From: Haloterrigena salina JCM 13891
GTDB lineage: Archaea; Halobacteriota; Halobacteria; Halobacteriales; Natrialbaceae
DNA length: 64,000 nucleotides
Direction of reading: 5' to 3'
Assembly (NCBI RefSeq): GCF_000337495.1
Contig: NZ_AOIS01000012.1
Coordinates: forward strand, 1-64,000
The notes below the pieces were generated by a model. That model was not told the DNA's origin. It saw nothing but the letters and a program-made list of their open reading frames with translations, and ran no database searches. Made by a program: the position numbers and the translations under genes. Positions 53,310-61,936 of this stretch are shown piece by piece; the first letter of the stretch is position 1; every line of letters begins with the position of its first letter.

Positions 53310-53362
53310 CACGACCGTCGGATTAGAAGTCCGACGCTCTTTCCGGACTGAGCTACGCGCCC
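53288..53362 (-). tRNA. tRNA-Arg (anticodon TCT)
   Basis: On the minus strand the 75-base sequence begins GGGCGCG and ends CGCGCCCG, with a 7-bp acceptor stem. The anticodon arm is GTCGGA-CTTCTAA-TCCGAC with TCT in the loop, and the T arm is GTGGG-TTCAAAT-CCCAT. There is no intron. A duplicate of its 3' end lies downstream at 53193-53214. Confidence 0.95.
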
Positions 53363-53413
53363 TCGAGTAGGATTCCATGTCGGATCGGTATAAGCGGTGT
53401 GGATTCTCCGTAG

Positions 53414-53557
53414 CTACCCGCGAAGCCGGTACAGCGAGGTGACGAAGGGCAACCGGTCGACCAGCCAGATCGCTACCCGGTGGCCGACGATCGTCGCCGC
53501 GAAGAGGGCCGCGAACCAACTCCGCACGGGGACCGCTCGAGCGGAGACGGGCAGCAC
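53414..53557 (-). CDS. Possible 47-residue membrane protein
   Basis: A GTG at 53555-53557 starts a frame that includes SWFAALFAATIVGHRVAIWL, one likely helix, and ends in SLYRLRG before TAG at 53414-53416. Codon use fits a haloarchaeal gene and the hydrophobic pattern looks natural, but there is no ATG and no recognised family. Confidence 0.35.
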   Translation of the reverse strand: MLPVSARAVPVRSWFAALFAATIVGHRVAIWLVDRLPFVTSLYRLRG

Positions 53558-53633
53558 GCTGTCGGTACGGTCCGAGACAACCGCGAAAAAAGCCGCGAGA
53601 TGGCGACACCGTCTTCCGTCCCTAATGCCGATT

Positions 53634-54017
53634 CTAGCCGGCGATGTTGCGTTCCGCGTCCGACTCGGTGTCCTCGGTACTGGCGTTGTCGCTGAACGGA
53701 TTGTCCGATTCGGTTTCGCCGGCGCCGGACTCGTTTTCGCCGCCCGCGGAGTCGTTCTCGTCCGCGCTCGGACCGGACATGCCGCCGTCTTCGGAGTCGT
53801 TCGTGCCCGTACTCGGTGCGGCGTCGTCGTTCTCGCCGGTGCTGGGCTCGTCGCTCGTCTCGTTCGCGGCAGGGTCGCTCCCGTCGGAGGACCCGCCGTC
53901 CTCGCCGTCAGATTCGTTCTCCTCGGACCCGAGGTCACTGCAGCCGGCGAGGGCGGCGATCGCGCCGGCACCAACTGTCGCGGCGAACCGTCGTCGGTCG
54001 AGTTTCGGAGCTGTCAT
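53634..54017 (-). CDS. Highly acidic Tat lipoprotein
   Basis: A 127-residue protein. The Tat signal is DRRRFAATVGAG and the lipobox cysteine is in LAGCSDL. Nearly all of the mature part is Asp, Glu, Ser, Asn and Gly without a folded domain (EENESDGEDGGSSDGSD), so it may be a disordered surface filler or linker protein. The ATG is at 54015-54017. A perfect inverted repeat lies just upstream. Confidence 0.65.
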   Translation of the reverse strand: MTAPKLDRRRFAATVGAGAIAALAGCSDLGSEENESDGEDGGSSDGSDPAANETSDEPSTGENDDAAPSTGTNDSEDGGMSGPSADENDSAGGENESGAGETESDNPFSDNASTEDTESDAERNIAG

Positions 54018-54022
54018 AGCGT

Positions 54023-54047
54023 GCAGTCGACGGCGATGATCGACTGC
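54023..54047. promoter_or_regulatory. Inverted repeat just upstream of the acidic lipoprotein
   Basis: GCAGTCGA (54023-54030) pairs with TCGACTGC (54040-54047) across nine bases, ending six bases before the ATG at 54017. It could be an operator or a 5' hairpin that covers the start. The remainder of 54018-54381 is a gene-free spacer between divergent genes. Confidence 0.4.
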
Positions 54048-54381
54048 TAAATAACGGCGACAGTCGGTTCGAATTGTTAGTCCGGCTTGTATCGAATTGT
54101 CCGTCGTAACGCGAGCCGAGTGAACGGTTGCACTCGTCGCCGCCGTTGCACACCGGACAAGGGGGAGGGTACGACCGCCACGCGTCCGGTCGCGGGTGCA
54201 GACGCGAGCACGGCGACAATCTGTTTCGGGCGGGGCGTGTCGCATACTGTGAGCGAGTCGGATACCCGTGACCGACGGACGTTTCGCTGATCGCAATCCG
54301 ACCGTTTCGTTCGCCGCACTCTCGGTGGACTCGAGCGACGAACAACAGCGCTTATGCACGTCTCGCCGATACATTTCTCCG

Positions 54382-54978
54382 ATGCACGTCATCGGAACGG
54401 TGGGACTGCCCGGCAGCGGGAAGGGCGAGGCCGCGACCGTCGCGCGCGAACACGGCATCCCGGTGGTGACGATGGGCGACGTCGTCCGCCAGGAGACGAC
54501 CGACCGGGGACTCGACCCGACGAAGGACCACGGGAAGGTCGCGCAGGCGCTGCGCGACGAGAACGGGCCGACCGCGATCGCCGAGCGATCGCTCCCGATG
54601 ATCGAGGACCGCCTCGAGGACCACGACACCGTCCTCGTCGACGGTATCCGGTCGGACACCGAGGTCGACGTCTTCGAGGAACGGTTCGGCGAGGCGTTCA
54701 CGCTGGTCAGCATCGAGGCGCCGTTCGAACTGCGGGCCGAGCGCATCGACGCCCGCGGCCGGGACGCCGGCGAGAGCGACGGCGGTGAAGGACTGGCTGC
54801 CCGCGACGAGCGCGAGCGCGGCTTCGGGATGGACGATGCGATGGATCGGGCCGACGTCGTCGTCGAGAACACCGACGCGCTCGAGGCCTTCCACGAGCGC
54901 GTCGAGGCGATCATCCGCGAGGGCCCCGGCTCCGAACCGGAACCGACACCCGACTCCGTCTCCAACACTGACCCATGA
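54382..54978 (+). CDS. UPF0200 P-loop NTPase (adenylate-kinase/dephospho-CoA-kinase-like)
   Basis: A 198-residue archaeal protein. GTVGLPGSGKGEAATVARE is the P-loop, VVTMGDVVRQE a kinase-type substrate motif and VLVDGIRSDTEVDVF a Walker B-like strand. It belongs to UPF0200, conserved in archaea beside UPF0201 as here; both genes are coupled by an ATGA overlap. The activity has not been shown in these families. The ATG at 54382 gives the natural start MHVIGTVGLPG. Confidence 0.88.
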   Translation: MHVIGTVGLPGSGKGEAATVAREHGIPVVTMGDVVRQETTDRGLDPTKDHGKVAQALRDENGPTAIAERSLPMIEDRLEDHDTVLVDGIRSDTEVDVFEERFGEAFTLVSIEAPFELRAERIDARGRDAGESDGGEGLAARDERERGFGMDDAMDRADVVVENTDALEAFHERVEAIIREGPGSEPEPTPDSVSNTDP

Positions 54979-55388
54979 CCGACATCTACCGCGTCGACGT
55001 CGAGATCACGGCGCCGATCTACGACACCGAAGTCACGAGTCGGGTCGTCGACGCCGTGGCCAACGTCTTCCCCAACGCCGACCTCGATGAGGAGTTCGGC
55101 GAGGTCAGGGCCGAAGCGCACGCGATGGACCACTTCTCCGATCTGCTCCACCGACAGGAGATCCTCGATACCGCCCGCGGCGAGTTCTTCGCGAACCGCG
55201 AGGGCGACACGTTCAGTTTCGCGCTCAAGAAGCAGGCTGCCTTCATGGATCGAATCAACTTCTCGGTCGGCGAGCCGGACGAGCTCGGCGAGATCAACGT
55301 CCGTGTCCGCGTCGAGGAGCCGACCGTCGAGGAGTACATCGACCACATCGCGCCGCCGACCGAGGACGGCCGCCCGGTCGACGCCTGA
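54975..55388 (+). CDS. UPF0201 family protein
   Basis: A 137-residue conserved archaeal protein, MTDIYRVDVEITAPIYDTEV at the start, mixed alpha/beta. A DTFSFALKKQAAFMDRINF stretch is typical of UPF0201, which has an RNA-binding-like fold. Its start overlaps the stop of the UPF0200 gene, supporting a joint role in archaeal RNA or cofactor metabolism, as yet unproven. Confidence 0.88.
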   Translation: MTDIYRVDVEITAPIYDTEVTSRVVDAVANVFPNADLDEEFGEVRAEAHAMDHFSDLLHRQEILDTARGEFFANREGDTFSFALKKQAAFMDRINFSVGEPDELGEINVRVRVEEPTVEEYIDHIAPPTEDGRPVDA

Positions 55389-55538
55389 TTTTAGGCCGAT
55401 TCGATCCGCACTCCCACCGACGGGCAGCGGGATCGTCACGTTGGTTCGATCGAGCAGCGATCTGCAGCGGACGGTACGGCACTGATCGACGGCGACTACG
55501 AAAGCGCTATTTTTCTCGTGGCGACAGGTCGTGGTAGG

Positions 55539-56138
55539 ATGACCGCGACTGACATCACGAGACGGCGGTTCGGGCTGGGTTTCACGGGGGCGCTCTCGGT
55601 ACTCGCGAGCGGCTGTCTCAACAGTATTACCGGCGGCGACGACCACGAACACGAGCACGACGACCCGCCGTGGGAGTGGGGCGGTCTGTACGACCTCGAG
55701 CAGGGGACGTACTTGTACACCTATCACGAAGGCCCCGATCCAGACATGCACTTCGCGATCGTGCCGACGGACGAAGACGGGGAACACGGGCTCTTCCACG
55801 CGGGGGAAACCGCGACGGAACTCTTCGAGCGCGACGAGGCGGACGCGTCGGTGTCCGACGGCGACGCGGTTCAACCCTCGTCCGAGACGCTCTACCGCGT
55901 CGATTTCGAATCCGAGGGCGAAACGGCGATCGAACTCGAGGTCGAGTCCAAGGGCCTCTACTCGCTGTTTACCGCGCACGTCCCCGAGGAGTTCGACGCG
56001 GTGCTTCGCTCCGAAACCGGCGAGGAGCTGACGCCGACCGTGACCGAACAGCACTCGAGTCACGGTCACGACGACAGCGAGAACCACAGCCATGACGGTA
56101 ACGAGAGCCACGGGCACGACGACGAGCACGAGCACTGA
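55539..56138 (+). CDS. Histidine-rich Tat lipoprotein, probably metal binding
   Basis: A 199-residue exported protein. TRRRFGLGFTGALSV is the Tat signal and the lipobox cysteine is in SGCLNS. A HEHEHDD cluster follows directly, a beta domain spans about 45-165 and the C-terminus is a run of His/Asp/Ser units (HGHDDSENHSHDG and similar, ending EHEH). Such tails bind zinc, nickel or copper. It may store or hand over metal outside the membrane. The ATG at 55539 follows a TATTTTTC promoter element. Confidence 0.75.
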   Translation: MTATDITRRRFGLGFTGALSVLASGCLNSITGGDDHEHEHDDPPWEWGGLYDLEQGTYLYTYHEGPDPDMHFAIVPTDEDGEHGLFHAGETATELFERDEADASVSDGDAVQPSSETLYRVDFESEGETAIELEVESKGLYSLFTAHVPEEFDAVLRSETGEELTPTVTEQHSSHGHDDSENHSHDGNESHGHDDEHEH

Positions 56139-56276
56139 GGCCCGTCTCGGAACCGCGAGCGAAACGAGCAGCCCGAGGCGAAAACGGCAGGTCGAGGGTC
56201 GTGAGTGAGCCGGCGCAACCGCCGAGCGACGGAATCGACCCACTACTGATAGGGGTCGGTCGCATACTATCGACAG

Positions 56277-57218
56277 ATGCACGACACGATCACCGTCTCG
56301 GAGATCATGGTCACCGACGTCGTCACCGCCCCGCCGGACGCCACCGCCTCCCGCGCCGCGACGCTGTTGCGCGACGAGGGCGTCAGTTCGGTCGTCGTCC
56401 GCGACGGCGCGCCGATCGGTATCGTGACCGAGGGCGACTTCCTCGAACACCTCTGTGAACGCACCGACCTCGGCAGCGTCGAACTGACCGACGTGCTGTC
56501 GGCGCCCCTCGAGACGGTCGCGCCCGACACGTCGATCGTCGACGCCGTGGCCGTCCTGCGGGAGTCCGGCTTCGAACACCTCCCGGTCGTCGACGGCGAG
56601 AGCGACGCCGACAGGGGCGGCGACCTCGTCGGCATTCTCACCACGACGGAGCTCAGCTACTACGTCCCGCACCTCGCTCGTCGGACGGGGGGCCTCAAGG
56701 CCGACCGCCCGAAACGACGGGTGCGGACCGACACCCAGTACGAGCGCGACGACTGGGAGTTCGAGTACCGCGGCGCGGACGAGTCGACCGTCGACGTCGG
56801 CGACGTCGCCCGGTTCTCGAAAGTGATCTCGGAGAGCGACGTCGAGGCGTTCGCCGAAATCAGCGGCGACACGAACCGACTCCACCTCGACGCGGCCTAC
56901 GCGGCTGGAACCCGGTTCGGCGAGCGGATCGTCCACGGCGTCCTCGCCACCGGACTGATCAGCGCCGCCCTCGCCCGCCTGCCGGGGCTGACGATCTACC
57001 TCTCACAAGAGAGCAGTTTCCTCGCGCCGGTGCCGATCGACGACCGCGTGACGGCCGTCTGCGAGGTCGTCGACGATCTGGGCGGCTCGAAGTACCGGAT
57101 CGAGACAACCGTCACCGACGGCGACGGAACGACCGTGCTCGACGGCGACGCCGTCGTCCTCATCGACGAGTTGCCGCCTGAAGCGGCGGCCGAAGACGAG
57201 CCGGTGGCCCACGATTGA
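56277..57218 (+). CDS. CBS-pair protein fused to a MaoC-like hydratase
   Basis: A 313-residue two-part protein. Residues 8-128 form two CBS domains (VSEIMVTDVVTAPPDATASR, IVDAVAVLRESGFEHLPVVD), which usually bind adenosine nucleotides. Residues 175-300 form a MaoC/hotdog domain: FSKVISESDVEAFAEISGDT carries the catalytic Asp, RLHLD the histidine, and ERIVHGVLATGLIS the conserved loop. MaoC domains hydrate enoyl-CoA. The fusion suggests an enoyl-CoA hydratase controlled by cell energy state. It is a single gene with a repeat after its stop. Confidence 0.85.
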   Translation: MHDTITVSEIMVTDVVTAPPDATASRAATLLRDEGVSSVVVRDGAPIGIVTEGDFLEHLCERTDLGSVELTDVLSAPLETVAPDTSIVDAVAVLRESGFEHLPVVDGESDADRGGDLVGILTTTELSYYVPHLARRTGGLKADRPKRRVRTDTQYERDDWEFEYRGADESTVDVGDVARFSKVISESDVEAFAEISGDTNRLHLDAAYAAGTRFGERIVHGVLATGLISAALARLPGLTIYLSQESSFLAPVPIDDRVTAVCEVVDDLGGSKYRIETTVTDGDGTTVLDGDAVVLIDELPPEAAAEDEPVAHD

Positions 57219-57224
57219 CGACGT

Positions 57225-57275
57225 GGCGGGAACGCTCTCATTGGCGGGAACGCTCTCAGTAGCGGCAACGCTGAA
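57225..57275. repeat. 18-base tandem repeat after the CBS-MaoC gene
   Basis: GGCGGGAACGCTCTCATT (57225-57242) is followed by GGCGGGAACGCTCTCAGT (57243-57260) and a degraded copy AGCGGCAACGCTGAA. It starts seven bases after the stop codon, between convergent genes, and may be a slippage product. Confidence 0.75.
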
Positions 57276-57376
57276 CCGGATCCACTAACTCGAGTCGATT
57301 GCGGATCGGCAATTCGAGTCGATCGAGGACCGTCGATCCAAGCCGTTGCGAACCGCCGATCCGGTCGATTGCGTGG

Positions 57377-58381
57377 TTACGTACAGTTACGAGCGTCTTC
57401 GAGCGCCTGTTCGCCCGCTTCCTTGTGATTCTGAGCCGCGAAACGATCGCCGTCGGACGCGGCGATCGCCCACTCCTCGAAGGACCCCGCGGCGTCGGCC
57501 AGGTGTTCGCTCTGGCATGTCGCCGTTTCGACGTGCTCGGCGATCCCGCCCGGCGGCTCCTCGTCTTCCTCGAAGGTCGTCGTCGCCGTCTCGAGGGTCG
57601 ACTCGGCGTTCCCGAAGGCGGTTTCGGCCTTCCCGTACTCCCGGTTCTCCATGTGCTCGCGGCCCGTCTGCAGGCCCTCGTAGCCGCCGAGCAGCGACTC
57701 GAGTCCGTCGCCGAGGGTCACGAGCGACGCGACCGCGTCGCCGAGCGCCGCGACGCCGTCCTCGAGTTCCGCGGGATCGATTCGGACCAGGCGCTCGAAC
57801 GCCTCGTCGAACGACTCGACGTCGGCGGCCGCCTCCGCGTGCTTCGTCTCGGCGACCGCGAACTCGTCCGTTCGCTCGTCGATCGTCTCGGACGCCGCCT
57901 CGAGGTCGTCGTCATTGTCGCTATCGGCGTCATCGGCAGCGTCGTCGCCGCCGATCGCTTCGAAGACGGCCTGGAGATCAGCCTCGAGCGTCTCGTCGGT
58001 GACCGTCTCGGTCACGTCGACCAGCCGCTCGAGGACGGCGGCGTACGTCCGGAGAAGTTCGATCTCGGACTCGCGGTCGTCGCCCAGTTCGTCCGCCGCC
58101 GTCTCGAGGTGCGTGCGGGCGCTCTCGATCCGTTCGGTCGGTTCGTCCGGATCGAATTCGACGTCAGTGGGCTCCTCGAAGTCGTCCGCGGCGAACAGGG
58201 CGAGAGCGGCCTCGTTTAACTCGCCGACGGCGCGGTCGAGTTCGCGGTCGCCGGTCCGATCGGCGACCGCGACGGAGTCGTCGCTCGAATCGCTACCCGG
58301 GAGATCGTCGAGACAACCGGCCGTTGCGACCAGCGCGGCGAGAGGGATACCAGTGCGCGTGAGATACTGCCGACGGTTCAT
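57377..58381 (-). CDS. Coiled-coil Tat lipoprotein
   Basis: A 334-residue protein with a NRRQYLTRTGIPLA signal and a lipobox cysteine in TAGCLDD. The mature part is almost all amphipathic helix with many acidic residues (TERIESARTHLETAADELGD, EDGVAALGDAVASLVTLGDG), and a late segment resembles TPR-like pairs (GREHMENREYGKAETAFGNA). It is anchored outside the membrane and may bind partners. No catalytic motif was seen. Confidence 0.65.
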   Translation of the reverse strand: MNRRQYLTRTGIPLAALVATAGCLDDLPGSDSSDDSVAVADRTGDRELDRAVGELNEAALALFAADDFEEPTDVEFDPDEPTERIESARTHLETAADELGDDRESEIELLRTYAAVLERLVDVTETVTDETLEADLQAVFEAIGGDDAADDADSDNDDDLEAASETIDERTDEFAVAETKHAEAAADVESFDEAFERLVRIDPAELEDGVAALGDAVASLVTLGDGLESLLGGYEGLQTGREHMENREYGKAETAFGNAESTLETATTTFEEDEEPPGGIAEHVETATCQSEHLADAAGSFEEWAIAASDGDRFAAQNHKEAGEQALEDARNCT

Positions 58382-58510
58382 CGACTCGAGGATACGTCTA
58401 GAGGAACATGAACGTAGTGGCAGCCGACAATTCCCGTCACAAATTCGAAAAGAGCGCGCTCGAGAGAGACGGAATCGATCAGCGGTGCGGGCTCGGGTTC
58501 GAGGTGGCGA

Positions 58511-59905
58511 TCAGCCGAACGGACCCATCCCGCCCATTCCGCCGCCGCCACCGCCGCCCTGCTGTTGCATCTGTTTCATCATGCGCTGCATCTCCTGTTC
58601 GGAGCCCATGCCCTGGAACTGCTTGATCGTCTTCTCCATCATCTTGTACTGCTGGAGCAGTTCCCGGACCTCCTCTTCGGTGGTACCCGAGCCGCGGGCG
58701 ATGCGCTCGATCTGGCTGGCGCCGATGGCCTTCGGATACTCCTTTTCGGCCTCGGTCATCGAGTCCATGATGACCGAGAACGTGCGCATCCGGTCCTGGG
58801 TGACGTCCATCGCGTCGTCGGGCAGCTGGTCTTTGATCCCGCCGCCGAAGCCGGGGATCATGTCCATCACCTGGTCCAGCGGCCCCATGTTGTTCATCGC
58901 CTCCATCTGCTTTTGCATGTCGTGGAGGGTGAACGAGCCCTGGAGCATGTCCTCGGGGTCCCAGTCGTCTTCCTCCATCTCGGTCTGCTCCATGGCGCGC
59001 TCGACGCGCTCGGCGAGCTGGCCGAGATCGCCCATGCCGAGCAGCCGCGAGATGAAGCCGTCGGGCTCGAAGCGCTCGATGTCCTGGACCTCCTCGCCGG
59101 TCCCGAGGAAGGCGATCGACGAATCGGTCTGATCGACGGCGGTCAGGGCGCCGCCACCCTTCGCGGTCCCGTCGATCTTCGTGATGACGACGCCGTCGAT
59201 CCCGATCGACTCGTCGAACTGCTGGGCCTGATCCTTCGCGCCCTGCCCGATCGCCGCGTCCAGCACGAGCAGCGACGTGTCGGGGTCGGCGACGTCCTCG
59301 ATCTCTTCGATCTCGTCGATCAGTTCGTCCTCGAGCGCGTGGCGACCCGCGGTGTCCACGATGTGGACGTCCGCCTCGCTGGTCTCCTCGAGACCCTTGC
59401 GGGCGATTTCGACGGGATCGTCGTTGTCCGGGTTGCCGTAGAAGTCGACCTCCGCGCGCTGGGTCATCTCCTTTGCCTGCTCGTAGGCGCCGGGACGGAA
59501 GGTGTCGGTCTGGATCACGGCGGGCCGGAGTCCCTTCGTCGAGAACCACCAGGCCATCTTCGCAGCGGAGGTGGTCTTCCCGGATCCCTGTAGCCCGGCG
59601 AGGAGGATCGTCTGCTCTTCGAGGGGTAGTTCCGTCGAGTCGCCGATGAGGTCGACCAGTTCCTCGTAGACGATGCGGAGGACGAAGTCCCGCGCCGGCG
59701 TTCCGGCCGGCGGTTCCTCCTCTAGGGCGCGTTCCTTGATGTTGTCCGACAGCTCCATCACGAGCGAGACGTCGACGTCGGCGGAGAGCAAGGAGCGCTG
59801 GATCTCCTTGACGATCTCCTCGATGTCCTCCTCGCTGATGCGTGACTTCCCGCGGAGTTTATCGAGGGTGCCCCGCAGAGAACTCCCGAGATCGTCGAGT
59901 ACCAT
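58511..59905 (-). CDS. srp54: Signal recognition particle protein SRP54
   Basis: A 464-residue GTPase that binds signal sequences with 7S RNA. The N domain covers about 1-95, the G domain 96-300 with [17 protein letters not shown] (G1), DTAGRH (G3) and [13 protein letters not shown] (G4), and the methionine-rich M domain follows, ending in [11 protein letters not shown] and a Gly/Met tail. The start ATG is at 59903-59905. It is monocistronic. Confidence 0.97.
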   Translation of the reverse strand: MVLDDLGSSLRGTLDKLRGKSRISEEDIEEIVKEIQRSLLSADVDVSLVMELSDNIKERALEEEPPAGTPARDFVLRIVYEELVDLIGDSTELPLEEQTILLAGLQGSGKTTSAAKMAWWFSTKGLRPAVIQTDTFRPGAYEQAKEMTQRAEVDFYGNPDNDDPVEIARKGLEETSEADVHIVDTAGRHALEDELIDEIEEIEDVADPDTSLLVLDAAIGQGAKDQAQQFDESIGIDGVVITKIDGTAKGGGALTAVDQTDSSIAFLGTGEEVQDIERFEPDGFISRLLGMGDLGQLAERVERAMEQTEMEEDDWDPEDMLQGSFTLHDMQKQMEAMNNMGPLDQVMDMIPGFGGGIKDQLPDDAMDVTQDRMRTFSVIMDSMTEAEKEYPKAIGASQIERIARGSGTTEEEVRELLQQYKMMEKTIKQFQGMGSEQEMQRMMKQMQQQGGGGGGGMGGMGPFG

Positions 59906-60056
59906 TTGCTCAGTCTACGGGGCGATGGCGTTAAAGGCTTTTTCTACTCCCCACGCCGCGGACGGAATCCAGAAGCGAGACCGCGGCCGGCGAAGCCGAA
60001 CCCGAACCCGAAGCGGCGTCGGTGAGTATTTCACGCGACCCCAACTACTCCCGCGT

Positions 60057-60278
60057 ATGAGTTCCGACGCGGACGTAGACCCCTCGGAGTACGAGGCGCT
60101 CGAGGACGCCGACGTCACGATGCGCGAAACCGAACACGGCCTCCACATCGCCGACGACGAGGTCACCGGCGTCTCGAGTCAGGGCCAGACGCCAGAGGAA
60201 GCCGTCCGGAACCTCGCGGAAGCGGTGCGATCCTACCGGGAGGCGACGGACGACGATACAGGCGACGATTGGCTGTAA
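60057..60278 (+). CDS. HicB-like protein without a HicA partner
   Basis: A 73-residue protein with the HicB partial RNase H-like fold: HGLHIADDEVTGVSSQGQT, then PEEAVRNLAEAVRSYRE. In toxin-antitoxin pairs HicB blocks the HicA RNase, but no HicA gene lies within the flanking sequence, so this is a lone homologue, as often in archaea. It may act as a stand-alone regulator. The start ATG lies in frame directly after a promoter-like spacer. Confidence 0.8.
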   Translation: MSSDADVDPSEYEALEDADVTMRETEHGLHIADDEVTGVSSQGQTPEEAVRNLAEAVRSYREATDDDTGDDWL

Positions 60279-60439
60279 GCGCGACAGTACCGGCCGAGAG
60301 GGTCGTCGGTAGAATAGTCGACCAACCGGGGTGGATCCCATAGCGACGACAAGAAGGGGCGTTCGCCGCGTACAGCAATTCTTTCGACAGACGCACCAGA
60401 GTAACTACCTGGGCAAGCGGTGAACAGGCCTACTGTCGC

Positions 60440-60994
60440 ATGGACCAGACACGATCCGATTCACCGCGCGGAAGCGACTCGACGACCGACTCGGGGATGG
60501 CTCGACGCCGCGTACTTCGAGGCGGAACGGGGCTGGCGGCGACGGCCCTCGGTATCGCGACGCTCGGCGGCCAGGCCGCCGCGCACTTCCCGACCGATCT
60601 CGAGATCGACGTCAAGCCGGGCACCGAGCGAGCGCCGATCAACCCGAACAGTTGCGGCGTGATCCCGGTCGCCGTCCTGCGGACCGACGAGTTCGATCCA
60701 ACGAGCGAGGATGTCCGGTACCGGTTCGGCGCACCCGACGTCGTAGAAGGCGGCGACGGCGCGCGACCGATGCACGGCGGCCACGCGGTCGACATGAACG
60801 GCGACGGACGGGACGATCTCCTGTTGCTGTTCCCGGCCCCCGACGCCGGGTTCGACGGCGACGAATCGACCGCCCGCCTCGAGTGGGAGCGAAGCGAGGA
60901 CGGCGCGCACGGACTCGCGGGAACGGCGCCGATCAGGATCGTCGGCCGACGCGGCCGAAAACAGGGGCGAGGGCACGCCAGTAGCTCGCAGTAA
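60440..60994 (+). CDS. Tat-exported protein with an FG-GAP-like calcium loop
   Basis: A 184-residue exported protein. The signal MARRRVLRGGTGLAATAL-like twin-arginine segment (residues 20-49) ends in AAAHF, so it is released rather than lipid-anchored. The mature part resembles exported repeat domains that begin IDVKPGTERAPINPN and pass through GVIPVAVLRTDEFD, with a calcium-type DMNGDGRDD loop. It may be a surface or secreted structural protein; no enzyme motif was seen. Confidence 0.6.
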   Translation: MDQTRSDSPRGSDSTTDSGMARRRVLRGGTGLAATALGIATLGGQAAAHFPTDLEIDVKPGTERAPINPNSCGVIPVAVLRTDEFDPTSEDVRYRFGAPDVVEGGDGARPMHGGHAVDMNGDGRDDLLLLFPAPDAGFDGDESTARLEWERSEDGAHGLAGTAPIRIVGRRGRKQGRGHASSSQ

Positions 60995-61134
60995 CGACGA
61001 CCGCCGGAAGCCCGCGGTGACGACGCGTCCCGCACGCGGGCATAACCATCTGGTAATACGGTTTCTTTATTCAGTGTGGTTCGTGAAATTCGTGTTCAGT
61101 ATCGGAGAACGAGTTAGCGGTTAGCCTGTAGTGC

Positions 61135-61527
61135 TTACCGGGTATGAAGGTAGATGGCGACGCGAAGTGGGATGAACGTGAGAAATGTCGTTAACATCGT
61201 GAGTACCGTCCATGTGGGGGCGATAGTGAGTCCAAGTTGGCCGCCCATGATGAGCGCGAACAGTCCGGCAAAACGGATGCGGAAATCCGCCCAGAGTCGC
61301 TGGAGGCGCTCACTAACGAACAAGCCGTACATCACAGCGACACCGAGAATTACACCGAGGGTTGTCGCGCCAGCAAGTCGTGGTGGCGTAATCGAGACGG
61401 TGATCGAGAACGGCTCCCAGTACGCGAGGGCGGCAAGCACGATAACCGCTAGCCCTGTCCAGAGGGAATCATAGTAGACGCCAGTCCGGGAATCCGGCTC
61501 ACCCCACTCCATCGGAATCACTGACAT
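61135..61527 (-). CDS. Four-helix membrane protein in lower-GC DNA
   Basis: A 130-residue protein with hydrophobic segments at about 25-40, 50-68, 85-100 and 105-122. It opens MSVIPMEWGEPDSRTG. The coding sequence and its flanks (about 61040-61710) have less G and C than the rest of the window, a sign of possible transfer. No family was recognised. The 410-base stretch 61528-61936 has no supported gene; it holds AT-rich promoter-like DNA and the leader of the next gene. Confidence 0.55.
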   Translation of the reverse strand: MSVIPMEWGEPDSRTGVYYDSLWTGLAVIVLAALAYWEPFSITVSITPPRLAGATTLGVILGVAVMYGLFVSERLQRLWADFRIRFAGLFALIMGGQLGLTIAPTWTVLTMLTTFLTFIPLRVAIYLHTR

Positions 61528-61936
61528 CAACTAGAACAAAATGCCCCACAATGATAAGTATTCGACCATGTTCGCAGTTCCGTCGGCACCCGGGATCAGG
61601 GCGTTTGACGGTGCAAATGAAATCTAATTAGATTACACTCTCAGGTTGAAATATCGAGGTATAAGACCTGTACTTAGTGAATCACCCAATTCAGTTCAGA
61701 CGGAGTTCTAAATGAAGAAACCGCGCTACGATCTACTGATACGCTCCCGGACCGCTCCGGAAAGCACGAACGCACACCGGAACCGGCTCGTGCCCGTGCT
61801 GCGGGCGATCGTCCGCGAACTCACGGTCGAGGGCGCGACGTTCGCGGCCGGTTCGATCGCGCACGACGGCTCCGAGGGACGGAGCCCTCGAGTCGCAGGG
61901 CTCGGTTTTACGCCCGCATCCGTGGTCGACGCACGT

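Noticed and set aside
53634-56936. Open minus-strand frame of 1100 codons across several genes
   Set aside because: It runs antisense through the UPF0200, UPF0201, His-rich and CBS-MaoC genes, is arginine/valine-rich without motifs, and only its last 128 codons (the acidic lipoprotein) look real. Third-position GC bias removes stop codons on the opposite strand.
61712-61936. N-terminal extension of the dihydrolipoyl dehydrogenase
   Set aside because: The 75 extra residues precede the FAD motif, have no family match and look like leader sequence; the ATG at 61937 is the family-like start.
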